Shown: positions 7,478 through 14,907 of the stretch, one piece after another
How positions within the stretch are numbered: position 1 is the stretch's first letter
How the letters are laid out: every line of letters starts with the position of its first letter
Source: Larix sibirica
Taxonomy: Eukaryota > Streptophyta > Pinopsida > Pinales > Pinaceae
Reading direction: 5' to 3'
NCBI GenBank assembly: GCA_004151065.3
Contig: NWUY0300041887.1
Location: forward strand, 6,177 to 22,014
DNA: 15,838 bases
Position numbers and translations under genes: made by a program
Notes under the pieces: generated by a model
Databases searched by the model: none
The model's input: only the letters and a program-made list of their open reading frames with translations
What the model was told of the DNA's origin: nothing

Positions 7478-8090
7478 CCAAACATCTTCTCTCTTTTCCT
7501 TACCTTTCTTGATGTCTTGAATCTGAATTGACAAGTTCGCCAACTACGACTGGATTTGAGCCATACTAGTTCTAGTCTCTCTGACAGGTGATGCTTCCAA
7601 CTCAAGGGCCTCCATCTAGGATGGAATTTTCTACTGCATTAATGGAACTCTAATATGAGGTAGTAAAGTGGCTATAAACCACTCCTTGTGTGCACGTCAT
7701 TCATCAGAAAGCTTGCACGGGCCATCAAGTTTAAACCTCTGGTCGAAGTCCCAAACAGACTCATTTGGTGCTTGTTTAATTTCCTTCAGCTTCAGTAATA
7801 CATTGTGATTCAGAATTTGGCTTCTTAAATTCAATTTTAATCCCATCCTTAACCTTTGCTAAGGTCTTCGATTGTTTTCCACAATAACTTCTGAAAACTT
7901 CATAAACCAGTCCAAGGCGGACCCCTAAAGGTCGTAATTAACTGCACCAATTTGACGTTGTCATCTTGTACTTGTTTGACAGTCCATACTGCATTACATA
8001 AGAACAACGTTGTTTTGGGTCCTATGACCCATTCCCATTAAAAATAGGTAACTTCCATGTCATCCCCACCATTCTGGACTTTGGGTTTTC
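7478..8090 (-). pseudogene. gypsy gag capsid region (copy 2)
   Basis: Frames on the minus strand give PIFNGNGS, FLCNAVWTVKQVQDDNVKLA, QLITTF, FKKPNSESQCI, ELKEIKQAPNESVWDFDQRF, KEWFIATLLPHIRVPLMQ and AQIQSQLANLSIQIQDIKKG-like text down to about 7500. Each block matches copy 1. Several one-base shifts and stops break the frame. The product would be the structural capsid protein. Confidence 0.82.
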
Positions 8091-8129
8091 GTAGACTTGA
8101 TACTAATGGACCACTACTTATAGCCTTTC

Positions 8130-8410
8130 CACTTGGTGAAGTACTACTCTGCTATTACCACTACTTTGACTTGCTTGGAAAAACTGTGATGAGTTACTAT
8201 GTCTTACCTCAGTTTCTGGAGATGTACGCGGGTCGTGGGTATGTCGCAGCCTCGGGTCTGAGACAATTGTAGGTTCTTCTTCTTCTTGAAATGAGCTGGT
8301 ACTCTTCCTCTTCGTAAGAATCTTCTCGAGTTGTGGTACTGGTTCATAGTCCCTTCTTTCAGTCGCACTGCAACCCTCTCTCTTGTCCAGTTCTCCTCCT
8401 CTTGTTCGAC
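8130..8410 (-). pseudogene. acidic/Ser-rich gag N-terminal frame (copy 2)
   Basis: A minus-strand frame without an ATG runs about 90 codons: GELDKREG, YEPVPQLEKILTKRKSTSSF, QEEEEPTIVSDPRLRHTHDP, SSQFFQASQSSGNSR. It ends at a TAA near 8133 and precedes the capsid region by one frameshift. It is low-complexity and of unclear role, and probably the disordered N-terminal part of gag. Confidence 0.5.
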
Positions 8411-8541
8411 CAAATCTCTTCCCACTTCGCAGAAACCCACACTCTTCTGTCTATCTCACTTCTTCTCCCATTTCAGCTCATTCCACACATTTACCCAAAC
8501 CTTCCTCCATTCGATACCCATGCACATCACGCACAAATGCT

Positions 8542-8991
8542 TTACCCGTCGGCTTCCATTCGCATCACCCCTTTCTCACAAAGTAGCTTCTTGATCAACA
8601 TATTTAACGATCTCTGGTACTTACCGCATGGACCTTCAAATAATTCTCTTTTTGTTTCACTATATGACTTAATAGTGTCAACAACAAATTCAGTAATATA
8701 CCCCTCTAGTATGTTTTCCAACCAGTAATCCACTGCGCATGAAATCTTGTTATTCACACCTTTCAGTCGCTGTATCAACTCAGGTGTACAAGTCCTAGGC
8801 TCACCTCCTTGGAAGTTCGTCTTTTGCTTAGTCATTCTTGCCAACCACTCATGCAATATCACAGGAAATTCCCCAAAGAAAACTTCATGAATATCAAAAA
8901 ATATATGCTTATCTAACCACTTTTCGTCGTCCAACCGAGGGTGCTTGTTCTGTTCTTTAGCAAACTCTCTCAGCTTCTGATCTACCCAATC
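8542..8991 (-). CDS. leader ORF between primer-binding site and gag, unknown function (copy 2)
   Basis: This frame has the same sequence as 3368-3817: about 149 codons bounded upstream by TAG (8992-8994) and ending in TAA. It lies about 60 bases inside the primer-binding site and about 130 bases before the gag N-terminal frame, so it takes the place of an extra ORF upstream of gag. Its surroundings are decayed by frameshifts, yet this frame is open over 450 bases. That is either chance plus recent homogenisation with copy 1, or selection in the source element. No family recognised. The aromatic WLDKHIFFDIHEVFFGEF stretch and basic C-terminus could suit an RNA- or membrane-contacting structural protein, but this is a guess. 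Confidence 0.5.
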   Translation of the reverse strand, partial: DWVDQKLREFAKEQNKHPRLDDEKWLDKHIFFDIHEVFFGEFPVILHEWLARMTKQKTNFQGGEPRTCTPELIQRLKGVNNKISCAVDYWLENILEGYITEFVVDTIKSYSETKRELFEGPCGKYQRSLNMLIKKLLCEKGVMRMEADG

Positions 8992-9051
8992 CTAAATATC
9001 TGGCTTAGTTGGATGCCACATAAGCCACATTCCCTTTCGACACAAATCTAG

Positions 9052-9069
9052 GTCCCGACAACGGAACCA
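9052..9069 (-). promoter_or_regulatory. primer-binding site, tRNA-Asp-like (copy 2)
   Basis: TGGTTCCGTTGTCGGGAC on the minus strand is identical to the copy 1 site. It begins two bases inside the LTR end at 9072, as a primer-binding site should. Confidence 0.72.
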
Positions 9070-9290
9070 TTTGTTGGCTCACTTTTGCTTCGACCAAGGT
9101 TCAAACATACAAAACATAACACCAACAAACACCACAAATATCGGCCCGAAAGGGTTTCACCCCTTTCGGAAACACCTGGGAATAATATGAGGTCTCACCC
9201 AAAGTATCTATGGAGACTGTATGAACTAAGTTTTTGTATCGCAAAAGGGGAACAGCTTGACAGACAAATCATTCACCCTACAAGTCATAA

Positions 9291-9334
9291 CTTCGACAAA
9301 TCTACCACTTCGACAAACCATTCACTTCGACAAA
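9291..9334. repeat. three-copy 17-base tandem motif in U5 of the LTR
   Basis: CTTCGACAAA occurs at 9291, 9308 and 9325 with exactly 17-base spacing and variable filler. Related CTTCGAC or CTTCGTC words occur at 9088, 9908 and 9930. Its role is unknown. Confidence 0.75.
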
Positions 9335-9610
9335 ACTCATGAGTTAACCAAAAATTATATAACATGCATTATACTTTTGCTTTCGCATATTTCTTTATCT
9401 AAGCATATTCATTCATTTATTCATATAACTCATAAGCTAAGAACATAAACACATAACACATCACACATCACACAATTAACACCATGTTTTAACGTGGAAA
9501 ACCAAGATTGGAAAAACCACGAAAGCGCTTCTTTTATTATGAGTTGCAACCAATAGATAAGCACTTCATGTTTATGACTTACAGATTCTTCCTTTGATTA
9601 CAACAGATCC

Positions 9611-9788
9611 GCGCACACAGCCTGCAGATCGTGTGACTCGACTCTTCACAACAACTTTGACATACATAGAACAGTTCGCCAATGACAGACAGATAGGGAA
9701 CAACTCCAAATGGATTACTTTTATCTTATCAATTAACAACCCCAAAATTTTCCTCTTATTATATATTTATAGGGCGCACACAGCCTGC
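9611..9788. repeat. 15-base direct repeat flanking the LTR transcription start region
   Basis: GCGCACACAGCCTGC occurs at 9611-9625 and 9774-9788. In element sense one copy lies immediately upstream of the TATA box and the other about 135 bases downstream of it, inside the presumed R region. Confidence 0.7.
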
Positions 9789-9986
9789 CCCACTCCCACT
9801 AACCCACTAACTAACTACTCGACTCATTAATGTAAGTGGACAAACTCTAACTAACTGACTCAACTCCACCCTTTGACATAGTCAACATAACAGTTTTCCT
9901 TGTTTCTTGGCCGCTTCGTCGGAGTTGACCACTTCGTCGAACCCCTTCTACTTTAGCTCTATCCACATCAAAACTATCTTACCACA

Positions 9987-10454
9987 AATTGGTACCCAAA
10001 GTTCACTAGGCCCAAAAAATAACTAGTGTTATTGTAGTCATTTTGAATTTGTGATTTAGGATGTAGTGGGAATTGAATAGGTGGTTGATTCAACCATGCT
10101 TGGTATGCTTCCTCTCCAAGTTGCGCTCATTTCTGACATCATAGTGAGGTGCAATTATAGATGGTAGACTCATAGTTCAATCATCATTAGAATCCTAATT
10201 GCAAAAATATAAAACATTAAATCAATGACATTAGTAAACAAAATGTATTTAATATGTGTAAACATTGGACCAAACATTTATTAGATGCACCGAAGTTTTT
10301 CTAGTAATGTACATGCAACCAACCACTTTATAAAACAAATGTCAAATTAATAAATACATTTACATTAATTCCATTTAATACAAAATCACAATTACTCAAT
10401 GATATTTTTCTTACACTCCAAGGGGACATCTAAAGTTAGTCCCAATACAAGTTA
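9987..10454 (-). other. 3' flank of SET-like copy A, duplicated at 13614-14100
   Basis: No gene is seen. From about 10082 to 10450 the sequence aligns with 13614-14000. Shared words include TGCTTCCTCTCC, GACATCATAGTG, the 19-base CATGCAACCAACCACTTTA followed by TAAAACAAA, and TACATTTACATTA. This is noncoding DNA downstream of the SET-like gene's stop codon. Positions 9987-10081 hold nothing I recognise. Confidence 0.6.
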
Positions 10455-11612
10455 TCTTTAACAAGCAGTTGATGGTCTACAAAGGTATACTTTATTAACA
10501 ACTAATGATCAAGACACAAACTACATATTTCATAGACAACAAATAAATTAGACTCATTCATTTTCATAAAGAACTCTTTTCCATTAGAGTGTTCCTCAAA
10601 CAAACAAGTTGCACTAAAACATTAGCATACAACTATTTATGAACTCTGCAATGCTCCTATGAGTGCATGGATTACCATCGATATAATAGGCTCTTCCTAT
10701 TAAATTTTATAAACTCTTGGCAATTCATGCATATACTATACACGGAAATTCTATGTTTGTATTTAACAATATTCAAGTAATCAGATTTACTATAAATAAA
10801 ACTACAAAACTGCATAAATGCTACTAACTATTTGGGAGGAACAAATACATGTGAGAGGATTAAAAAACCAAGATTTGCAACATCTATTTCAGAATTGCAA
10901 ATCATGTAATTATTACCACAAAAGGAAAATCTAGTCCCAGCATTGGGCACATGAAAGGAAGATGGCCAAGCACCATACAAAGCGTGGTTATAAAGATTTT
11001 GGTATTTATTATACAAATGGATAGGAAGAGAGAAGTCATCACTACACTCCAAGAATTCAACTAAGTTTGGTGTGTACTTGGCAATTTTTACTCTCAACTT
11101 GTACAACCTTTTGGATCTCATCGTAGAGATATTTTGGGTAATATTGATATCATACATTGGCTCACTTAGTTTACTCAAGAAAAGGATATGGGTTGGTAAA
11201 TTTAGGATGAAACATAGTTGATTTGGATTCCAAATTTTCAGAAAATCAGCATATGAAAGTGTTCATATGTGTCTTTTCTATATCACCTATTGGATTTTTT
11301 ACTGCAGTGGGAAGTATTATACCATCAACTTTGGGTATTTAATCATAATACAATGGGACAACATGACATTCTAAGTATTCACCTTCAACTCTTTACATTT
11401 TGTACAACCAAATACTATTGAAGAGTCATAATAGAGATCCAATTCATAATGAAGTGCCATTTTCCTAATATGGTTGGTTGAATATCACTTGTTACAATTA
11501 CAAAGGTAAAGTGGTTCTCCATTTTTGTCTAACATGTTTCTATGGTGTATTTCTCCCAATAAGAGCTTGTGGCATTTTCTGACTAATAGAATATCCTGCA
11601 TGGACAAACTCA
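10455..11612 (-). pseudogene. SET-domain-like protein, copy A (broken)
   Basis: The minus strand from about 11612 opens behind a plausible acceptor (TGTCCATGCAG) with DILLVRKCHKLLLGEIHH and NGEPLYLCNC, then FGCTKCKEL. A frameshift leads to YLECHVVPLYYD, a stop, then IPKVDGIILPTAVKNPIGDI. A clean open stretch follows (11178-10828, 116 residues) with SKRLYKLRVKIAKYTPNLVE, HALYGAWPSSFHVPNAGTR and FSFCGNNYMI. Further frames give AYYIDGNPCTHRSIAEFINS-C, FFMKMNESNLFVVYEI and a final stop-interrupted LLIKY. The order GLF-like segment, IAxFINSC and terminal ELLxxY matches the SET fold of lysine methyltransferases. The paired CNC/CTKC cysteines suggest a zinc-binding region upstream. Several stops make it a pseudogene. 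Copy B is its duplicate. Confidence 0.6.
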
Positions 11613-11939
11613 ATCCTAAATTAAGATTGTGCGAAATTCAATGCACAATTATTCAAAGTCATGTGCAAAGGTAGCATAAAGTCAATCAAATAATCAAAAT
11701 ATAAACAAAATATGGACTTATTGTGAATGAAAAGGAAGAAATTGATGAATTTGGAATGAATTAGAATCTGAAGAATCGGTCATTTGATATTATCACCTTT
11801 TTTTTCCCTACTTCCGAGCCAAAACTAGTACAATCAACATGTTCCCACATTCCTAAAAGAAGTTTTGGGAAGCATATAAATTTATAACTTCAAATAGACC
11901 TTTGAAAGCCTTGTTTTAAGTAGAGGGTGCAATTTTAAC

Positions 11940-12037
11940 TATCATTTGTACAATTTCAAATGATACATTTTCCACTCATGTGGTATTTTAAGTATCATTG
12001 TATAATTATAAATGATACATTTCACACTCATGTCACA
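11940..12037. repeat. 53-base tandem unit with internal hairpin, two copies
   Basis: Unit 1 begins at 11940 and unit 2 at 11993. Each begins TATCATT and carries an inverted AATGATA, then ACATTT-CACTCATGT. In unit 1 TATCATTTG (11940-11948) pairs perfectly with CAAATGATA (11957-11965). Confidence 0.72.
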
Positions 12038-12053
12038 CACACACACACACACA
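12034..12053. repeat. (CA)10 microsatellite
   Basis: Uninterrupted CA dinucleotides, directly after the second tandem hairpin unit. Confidence 0.95.
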
Positions 12054-12529
12054 ATACAAAGAGAAAAATGTCTCATCCTGTGAGCACACAAATAATCACT
12101 ACATATCATATAGAGAACTGTAATGTATGTGTCAACATTCTTAAAAGAAAGGTTGGAATGCATGTAACATTATAAGTTCAATCAAAGTTTTGAAGGTAGT
12201 TTTAAAGTAATCGATGTGCCTAATTCAAATTTACTACACCAATGTGTATATATATCCTAAATGCACCAATGCACTAACTATAATATGCATTGACACGAAA
12301 ATTGTACAGTAACCTCTACAATGTTTTAGTTACAAAGGTTTGCACTTCTATTTTTTTATGTAAATAGTCTTGGTGGTCTATTTAAGTCAAAATAATGCAC
12401 CAACGGTCTTCAATCTTAAATAAACATCGTGTACAAAATGTTTTAAAAAATTATCATGTGCATTTATAATTAATGAGCAAGATAACCAAGAAAATAAATG
12501 AGTCATAAACTCGTTTTGTAAAATTGAAT

Positions 12530-12549
12530 TTATAAAAAGAAAACCCTAA
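12530..12549 (+). promoter_or_regulatory. TATA-like and telo-box motifs upstream of a candidate gene
   Basis: TTTATAAAAAG is followed at once by a perfect telo-box AAACCCTAA (12541-12549), 60 bases before the ATG at 12609. Telo-boxes are known in plant promoters, often near the transcription start and bound by TRB proteins that recruit Polycomb. Function here is inferred from position only. Confidence 0.4.
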
Positions 12550-12608
12550 TACATGTTCCATTATTTTACCTAATGTTAGTGGGGAGAATTGTGCAAGGGA
12601 TATTTACC

Positions 12609-13596
12609 ATGGAGGATTTGGAATGGGAATATTTTTCTAAAGAGACAAATTTGAAAGGGATCATTGTAGGTCATAATAAAATCTACATAGGAGAAATTCC
12701 AGGTATGTGACTTCACTCTATTCATCTCAAATATTTCCTCAATTGTTTCAAAAAATTCAATAAAATTTCATTCATTCCTATTAATATTCACATCACATTT
12801 TCAAGAAAATAGTTCTAAGATTTTCAAAGTTACTTTTAGTGATGCAAACCCTAGTTTCTTGTTTCTTTTCTTTTCTTTTATGTTGTTGGAAACTCTATAA
12901 ATAGGGGTTTATTACCTCTACTACTTCACAATGATATTTTTTTAAGGAAATGGATATTTATGACCTTTTTGTATCTATATCTGGGTATTTGGGTATATAT
13001 TGGATTTAGACCACTTATTATATTGGATCTGAAACCTTATCACCACCAATTTTGTTTTTCAATTGCATTCATAGTTCATGGTGTGCATTGCATAATATAC
13101 ACACACTGGTGTAGTTTTCTTGTAAAGTGCACCATTTGGCACTAACCATATTAGAAAAAAATTCCAAGTTTAGCAATGTGCATTATATAGTAAGAAAGCA
13201 CTAGTGCATAACATTGCATTACACACATTCATGCATATTGTTATATTGAGCAGATTGCATGACCCAAATAAATTTTTAGCTTGAAATTCTTTACTTAGTT
13301 TGTGAGACATGTTTAATATTTATTTATTTCATTATTCAAGCCTCTTATTGATAAGAGATGGTTGATAGAAGATTAGGGGAGAAAAACTTGTATCAACTAA
13401 TGCAAGGGAAGTACATCTCAAGAAGAGAACATGGCAAGTTGTTTTATATTTTAGTATAAAACATATATTTGAATTATTTGTAGTTTTAAATGATGTGTAT
13501 TAGATGTTGTGTGTTATGTAGAGAAAACAATTGAAGAAACTCTATAAAATTATTCAAAATCTGAGTGGAAAAGAGCATAAAATTGTTAAGCCCTAA
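12609..13596 (+). CDS. candidate small three-exon gene, unknown function
   Basis: Exon 1 (12609-12702) starts in a good context (TTTACCATGG) and encodes MEDLEWEYFSKETNLKGIIV then GHNKIYIGEIP. It ends at CCAG with a strong donor GTATGTGA. Exon 2 begins after an acceptor at 13355. The split codon G+AG joins in frame to MVDRRLGEKNLYQLMQGKYI and SRREHGK. It can end at 13437 (donor GTTGTT) or near 13449. Exon 3 (about 13522-13596, acceptor TTATGTAG) reads RKQLKKLYKIIQNLSGKEHK and IVKP, then TAA. The product would be about 83 basic, partly helical residues with no recognised domain. Phase agreement at both junctions favours a real gene or a recent relic. The second and third junctions are ambiguous, and the 653-base first intron also contains a promoter-like block. 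It ends 17 bases before the N at 13613. Confidence 0.33.
12846..12903 (+). promoter_or_regulatory. core-promoter-like block: telo-box variant, CT tract, TATA box
   Basis: AAACCCTAG (12846-12854) is followed by a pyrimidine tract (12855-12879, TTTCTTGTTTCTTTTC...). After that comes CTATAAATAGG with TATAAATA at 12896-12903. A pyrimidine-rich start region lies 25-35 bases on (ACCTCTACTACTTCA). Spacing is that of a plant TATA promoter. It sits within intron 1 of the candidate gene, so it could drive an alternative transcript. No convincing coding start follows, though an ATG at 12950 opens 19 codons. Confidence 0.4.
12904..13355 (+). other. noncoding stretch (intron 1 remainder of the candidate gene)
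   Basis: This stretch is AT-rich with several GTGCAT/ATGCAC words. An open reading of 61 residues at 12960-13145 is hydrophobic and low in complexity and has no supporting features. I treat it as chance. The last 30 bases are a T-rich tract leading to the exon 2 acceptor. Confidence 0.4.
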
Positions 13597-13612
13597 ATGT
13601 TGGCACATTACC

Positions 13613-13613
13613 N
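13613..13613. other. single ambiguous base at the edge of the SET-like duplication
   Basis: The N lies one base before the point where homology to copy A's 3' flank (10082 onward) begins and 17 bases after the stop of the candidate three-exon gene. Confidence 0.8.
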
Positions 13614-14100
13614 TGGTTTATACAAGCATGCTTTGTGTGCTTCCTCTCCGAGTTGTGCTCATTTAGTAGCCTTATTTCAATTTGACATCATAGTGGGGTG
13701 CAATGGTAGACAGTGGACAAGTCGTTTGTCATCAAAATTCAGACTGTAAAATATTGAATATTACATCAATGATATTAGTAAAACCAATTTATTTAGTATG
13801 TTCAAACATTATACCAAACAATGTATGATTTTTTTTTCTAATAATACACATGCAACCAACCACTTTATAAAACAAAAGTCGAATTAAGTGATACATTTAC
13901 ATTATTTCCATTGAAAAAAAATACAATTACTCAATGTTTTTTTCTTAACTATAGGGGGATGTCTAAAAGTAGTTCTAATGCAAAGTGTCTTTGCCAAGTG
14001 GTTGGTCCCGGATTTGGGATCAAAACTTCAAGAGTTTCTTAACATCTTACACAATTTTCCTTCTTTCTTTCCAAAATTTGGTAGCGTACAATGAAAAACC
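13614..14100 (-). other. 3' flank of SET-like copy B
   Basis: It aligns with 10082-10450 but carries small insertions: about 20 bases after GCTCATTT, and a block around 14000-14095 (GGTCCCGGATTTGGGATCAA) absent from copy A. No gene is seen. Confidence 0.55.
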
Positions 14101-14640
14101 TTAAATGGTTGGTGGTCTAAGAAATCTATAGTTTATTAACAACTCGTCACCAAGAGACAAACTATGTATTGTATGCACGACACCAAATCTGGATGCTTTC
14201 CTTTTCATAAAGAAATCGTTGTCATTGGAGTGTTCTTCAAATGAATAATTTATATTAAATAATGAATACCTACAACTATTTAAGAATGTTGCAATGTTTC
14301 CATGACTATTGATATAGAATAGGTTCTTCTTGTTCAAAATTCCAGAAGCATAACCATTCATGAACATATTATACATGGAAATACTATGTTTATATTTAGT
14401 AATATTCAAGTAATTAGATTGATTATACATAGGATCACAAAATGACAGAAGTGCTATTAATTGTTTAGGAGGAACTAATATATGTGAAAAGATAAACAAC
14501 CAAAGATTTGTAGTATCTAATTTAGACATGAAAATCATGTAATTATTACCACAATAGGAGAATTTGATCCCCAAGGAACATGGAGAGAAGATGGTGAAAT
14601 GCCATACAAGGGGTAGTTTTAATCAATTTGGTATTAGATC
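14101..14640 (-). pseudogene. SET-domain-like protein, copy B (C-terminal part open)
   Basis: A 157-residue minus-strand frame (14574-14101) holds the C-terminal SET-like core. Residues 6-15 read SYCGNNYMIF. An FIFSHILVPPK segment (27-37) is followed by YKHSISMYNMFMNGYA (61-76). The cofactor/active-site-like GNIATFLNSC is at 92-101, an FFMKRK strand at 121-126, VVHTI-SLSLGDELLINY at 132-149 and RPP at 153-155. Canonical SET proteins read RFINHSCxPN and GEELTxDY. Here the His of NHSC is missing but the final Tyr remains. Upstream, about 14575-14640 continues the homology (YPLYGISPSSLHVP) after a frameshift and then stops, possibly at an acceptor-like TTTTTTCAG. It may be a truncated gene or a pseudogene. 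Methyltransferase activity is doubtful. Confidence 0.58.
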
Positions 14641-14907
14641 TGAAAAAATATAGAAATATTTTGGATGGGTGAGTGAAATTAAGAAAAACAATTAAAATTT
14701 AAATTAAAAAAGTAATTATGTGAGCATCATCTAAAGTAGGAAAAAAAAGAGATCAAATGGAGACATCTAAGAGTGATTATAGGGGGAGAGATTGTAGGCG
14801 ATTAAGAATGTTTATTTTTATTTCAAATAAAAGTGAATATTAAACATTAGTGATTTTTTTGTTATTTTATTTATTTTGTTAAAAGTGATTATAAGGAGAT
14901 CTTTTCT
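14641..14907. other. AT-rich junction between SET-like copy B and the LINE fragment
   Basis: No gene is seen. It contains GTGAATATTAAACATTAGTG (14833-14852), which recurs in near-identical form downstream of the RNase H segment. ATGTTTATTTTTATTTCAAA (14808-14827) resembles 15636-15655. Confidence 0.5.

Larger units (their letters stand above)
4953..9986 (-). mobile_element. Ty3/gypsy LTR retrotransposon, copy 2 (5' LTR to start of reverse transcriptase)
   Basis: Minus-strand order is 5' LTR (9072-9986), primer-binding site (9052-9069), leader ORF (8542-8991), gag (about 6980-8410), protease (about 5900-6720), capsid-like segment (about 5310-5780), then the pre-reverse-transcriptase motif ending at about 4953. 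The element stops there against the LTR of the plus-strand fragment. All of reverse transcriptase beyond its first residues, plus integrase and the 3' LTR, are missing. Many frameshifts show it is old. It has the same layout as copy 1 and keeps the LTR that copy 1 lacks. Confidence 0.88.
9072..9986 (-). repeat. 5' LTR of gypsy copy 2
   Basis: On the plus strand it begins TGTTGGCT beside the primer-binding site and most plausibly ends TACCACA at 9986, giving short imperfect terminal inverted repeats (TGTTGG against TGTGGT). The length would be about 915 bases. In element sense it holds a TATA box (TATAAATATATAA, plus-strand 9759-9771), an AATAAAA signal (plus-strand 9532-9538) and a long U5. 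U5 includes a stretch near 9484-9520 reminiscent of the TTTTCCACGT motif common near plant LTR ends. The outer end is inferred: no second LTR or target-site duplication is available to confirm it. Plus-strand ORFs in this region look like shadows. Confidence 0.66.
11613..12608. other. intergenic region with diverged tandem repeats and a CA microsatellite
   Basis: No convincing gene is seen. A block at about 11846-11936 is repeated in diverged form at about 12131-12225 (shared words CATTC-TAAAAGAA, GGAA/GGAATGCAT, TTATAA-TTCAA). Inside this pair lie a 53-base tandem hairpin unit (11940-12037) and a (CA)10 run. The ORFs near 11942-12175 are low-complexity readings of these repeats. Confidence 0.6.

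Noticed and set aside
9291-9334. CRISPR-like array
   Set aside because: The repeat is 10 bases with 7-base fillers and three copies inside a plant LTR, far from CRISPR dimensions.
9085-9830. Plus-strand ORFs within the LTR
   Set aside because: The region has LTR signals on the minus strand. The ORFs have biased, low-complexity composition and no motif.
1-9986. Two intact autonomous retrotransposons
   Set aside because: Stops, frameshifts, missing LTRs and absent reverse transcriptase and integrase rule out activity for all three gypsy pieces within the window.
11700-11800. Minus-strand start MTDSSDSNSFQIHQFLPF as first exon of SET-like copy A
   Set aside because: A short Ser-rich opening is visible, but no credible donor site connects it to the next segment at 11612, and nothing similar precedes copy B.
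11942-12175. Opposed ORFs over the CA microsatellite
   Set aside because: His/Thr and Cys/Val runs are translations of the CA repeat and the hairpin units.
12960-13145. 61-residue hydrophobic plus-strand ORF after a TATA-like box
   Set aside because: It could be read as a membrane peptide, but it has no homology, a weak start context and no support beyond AT-rich composition. It lies within a predicted intron.
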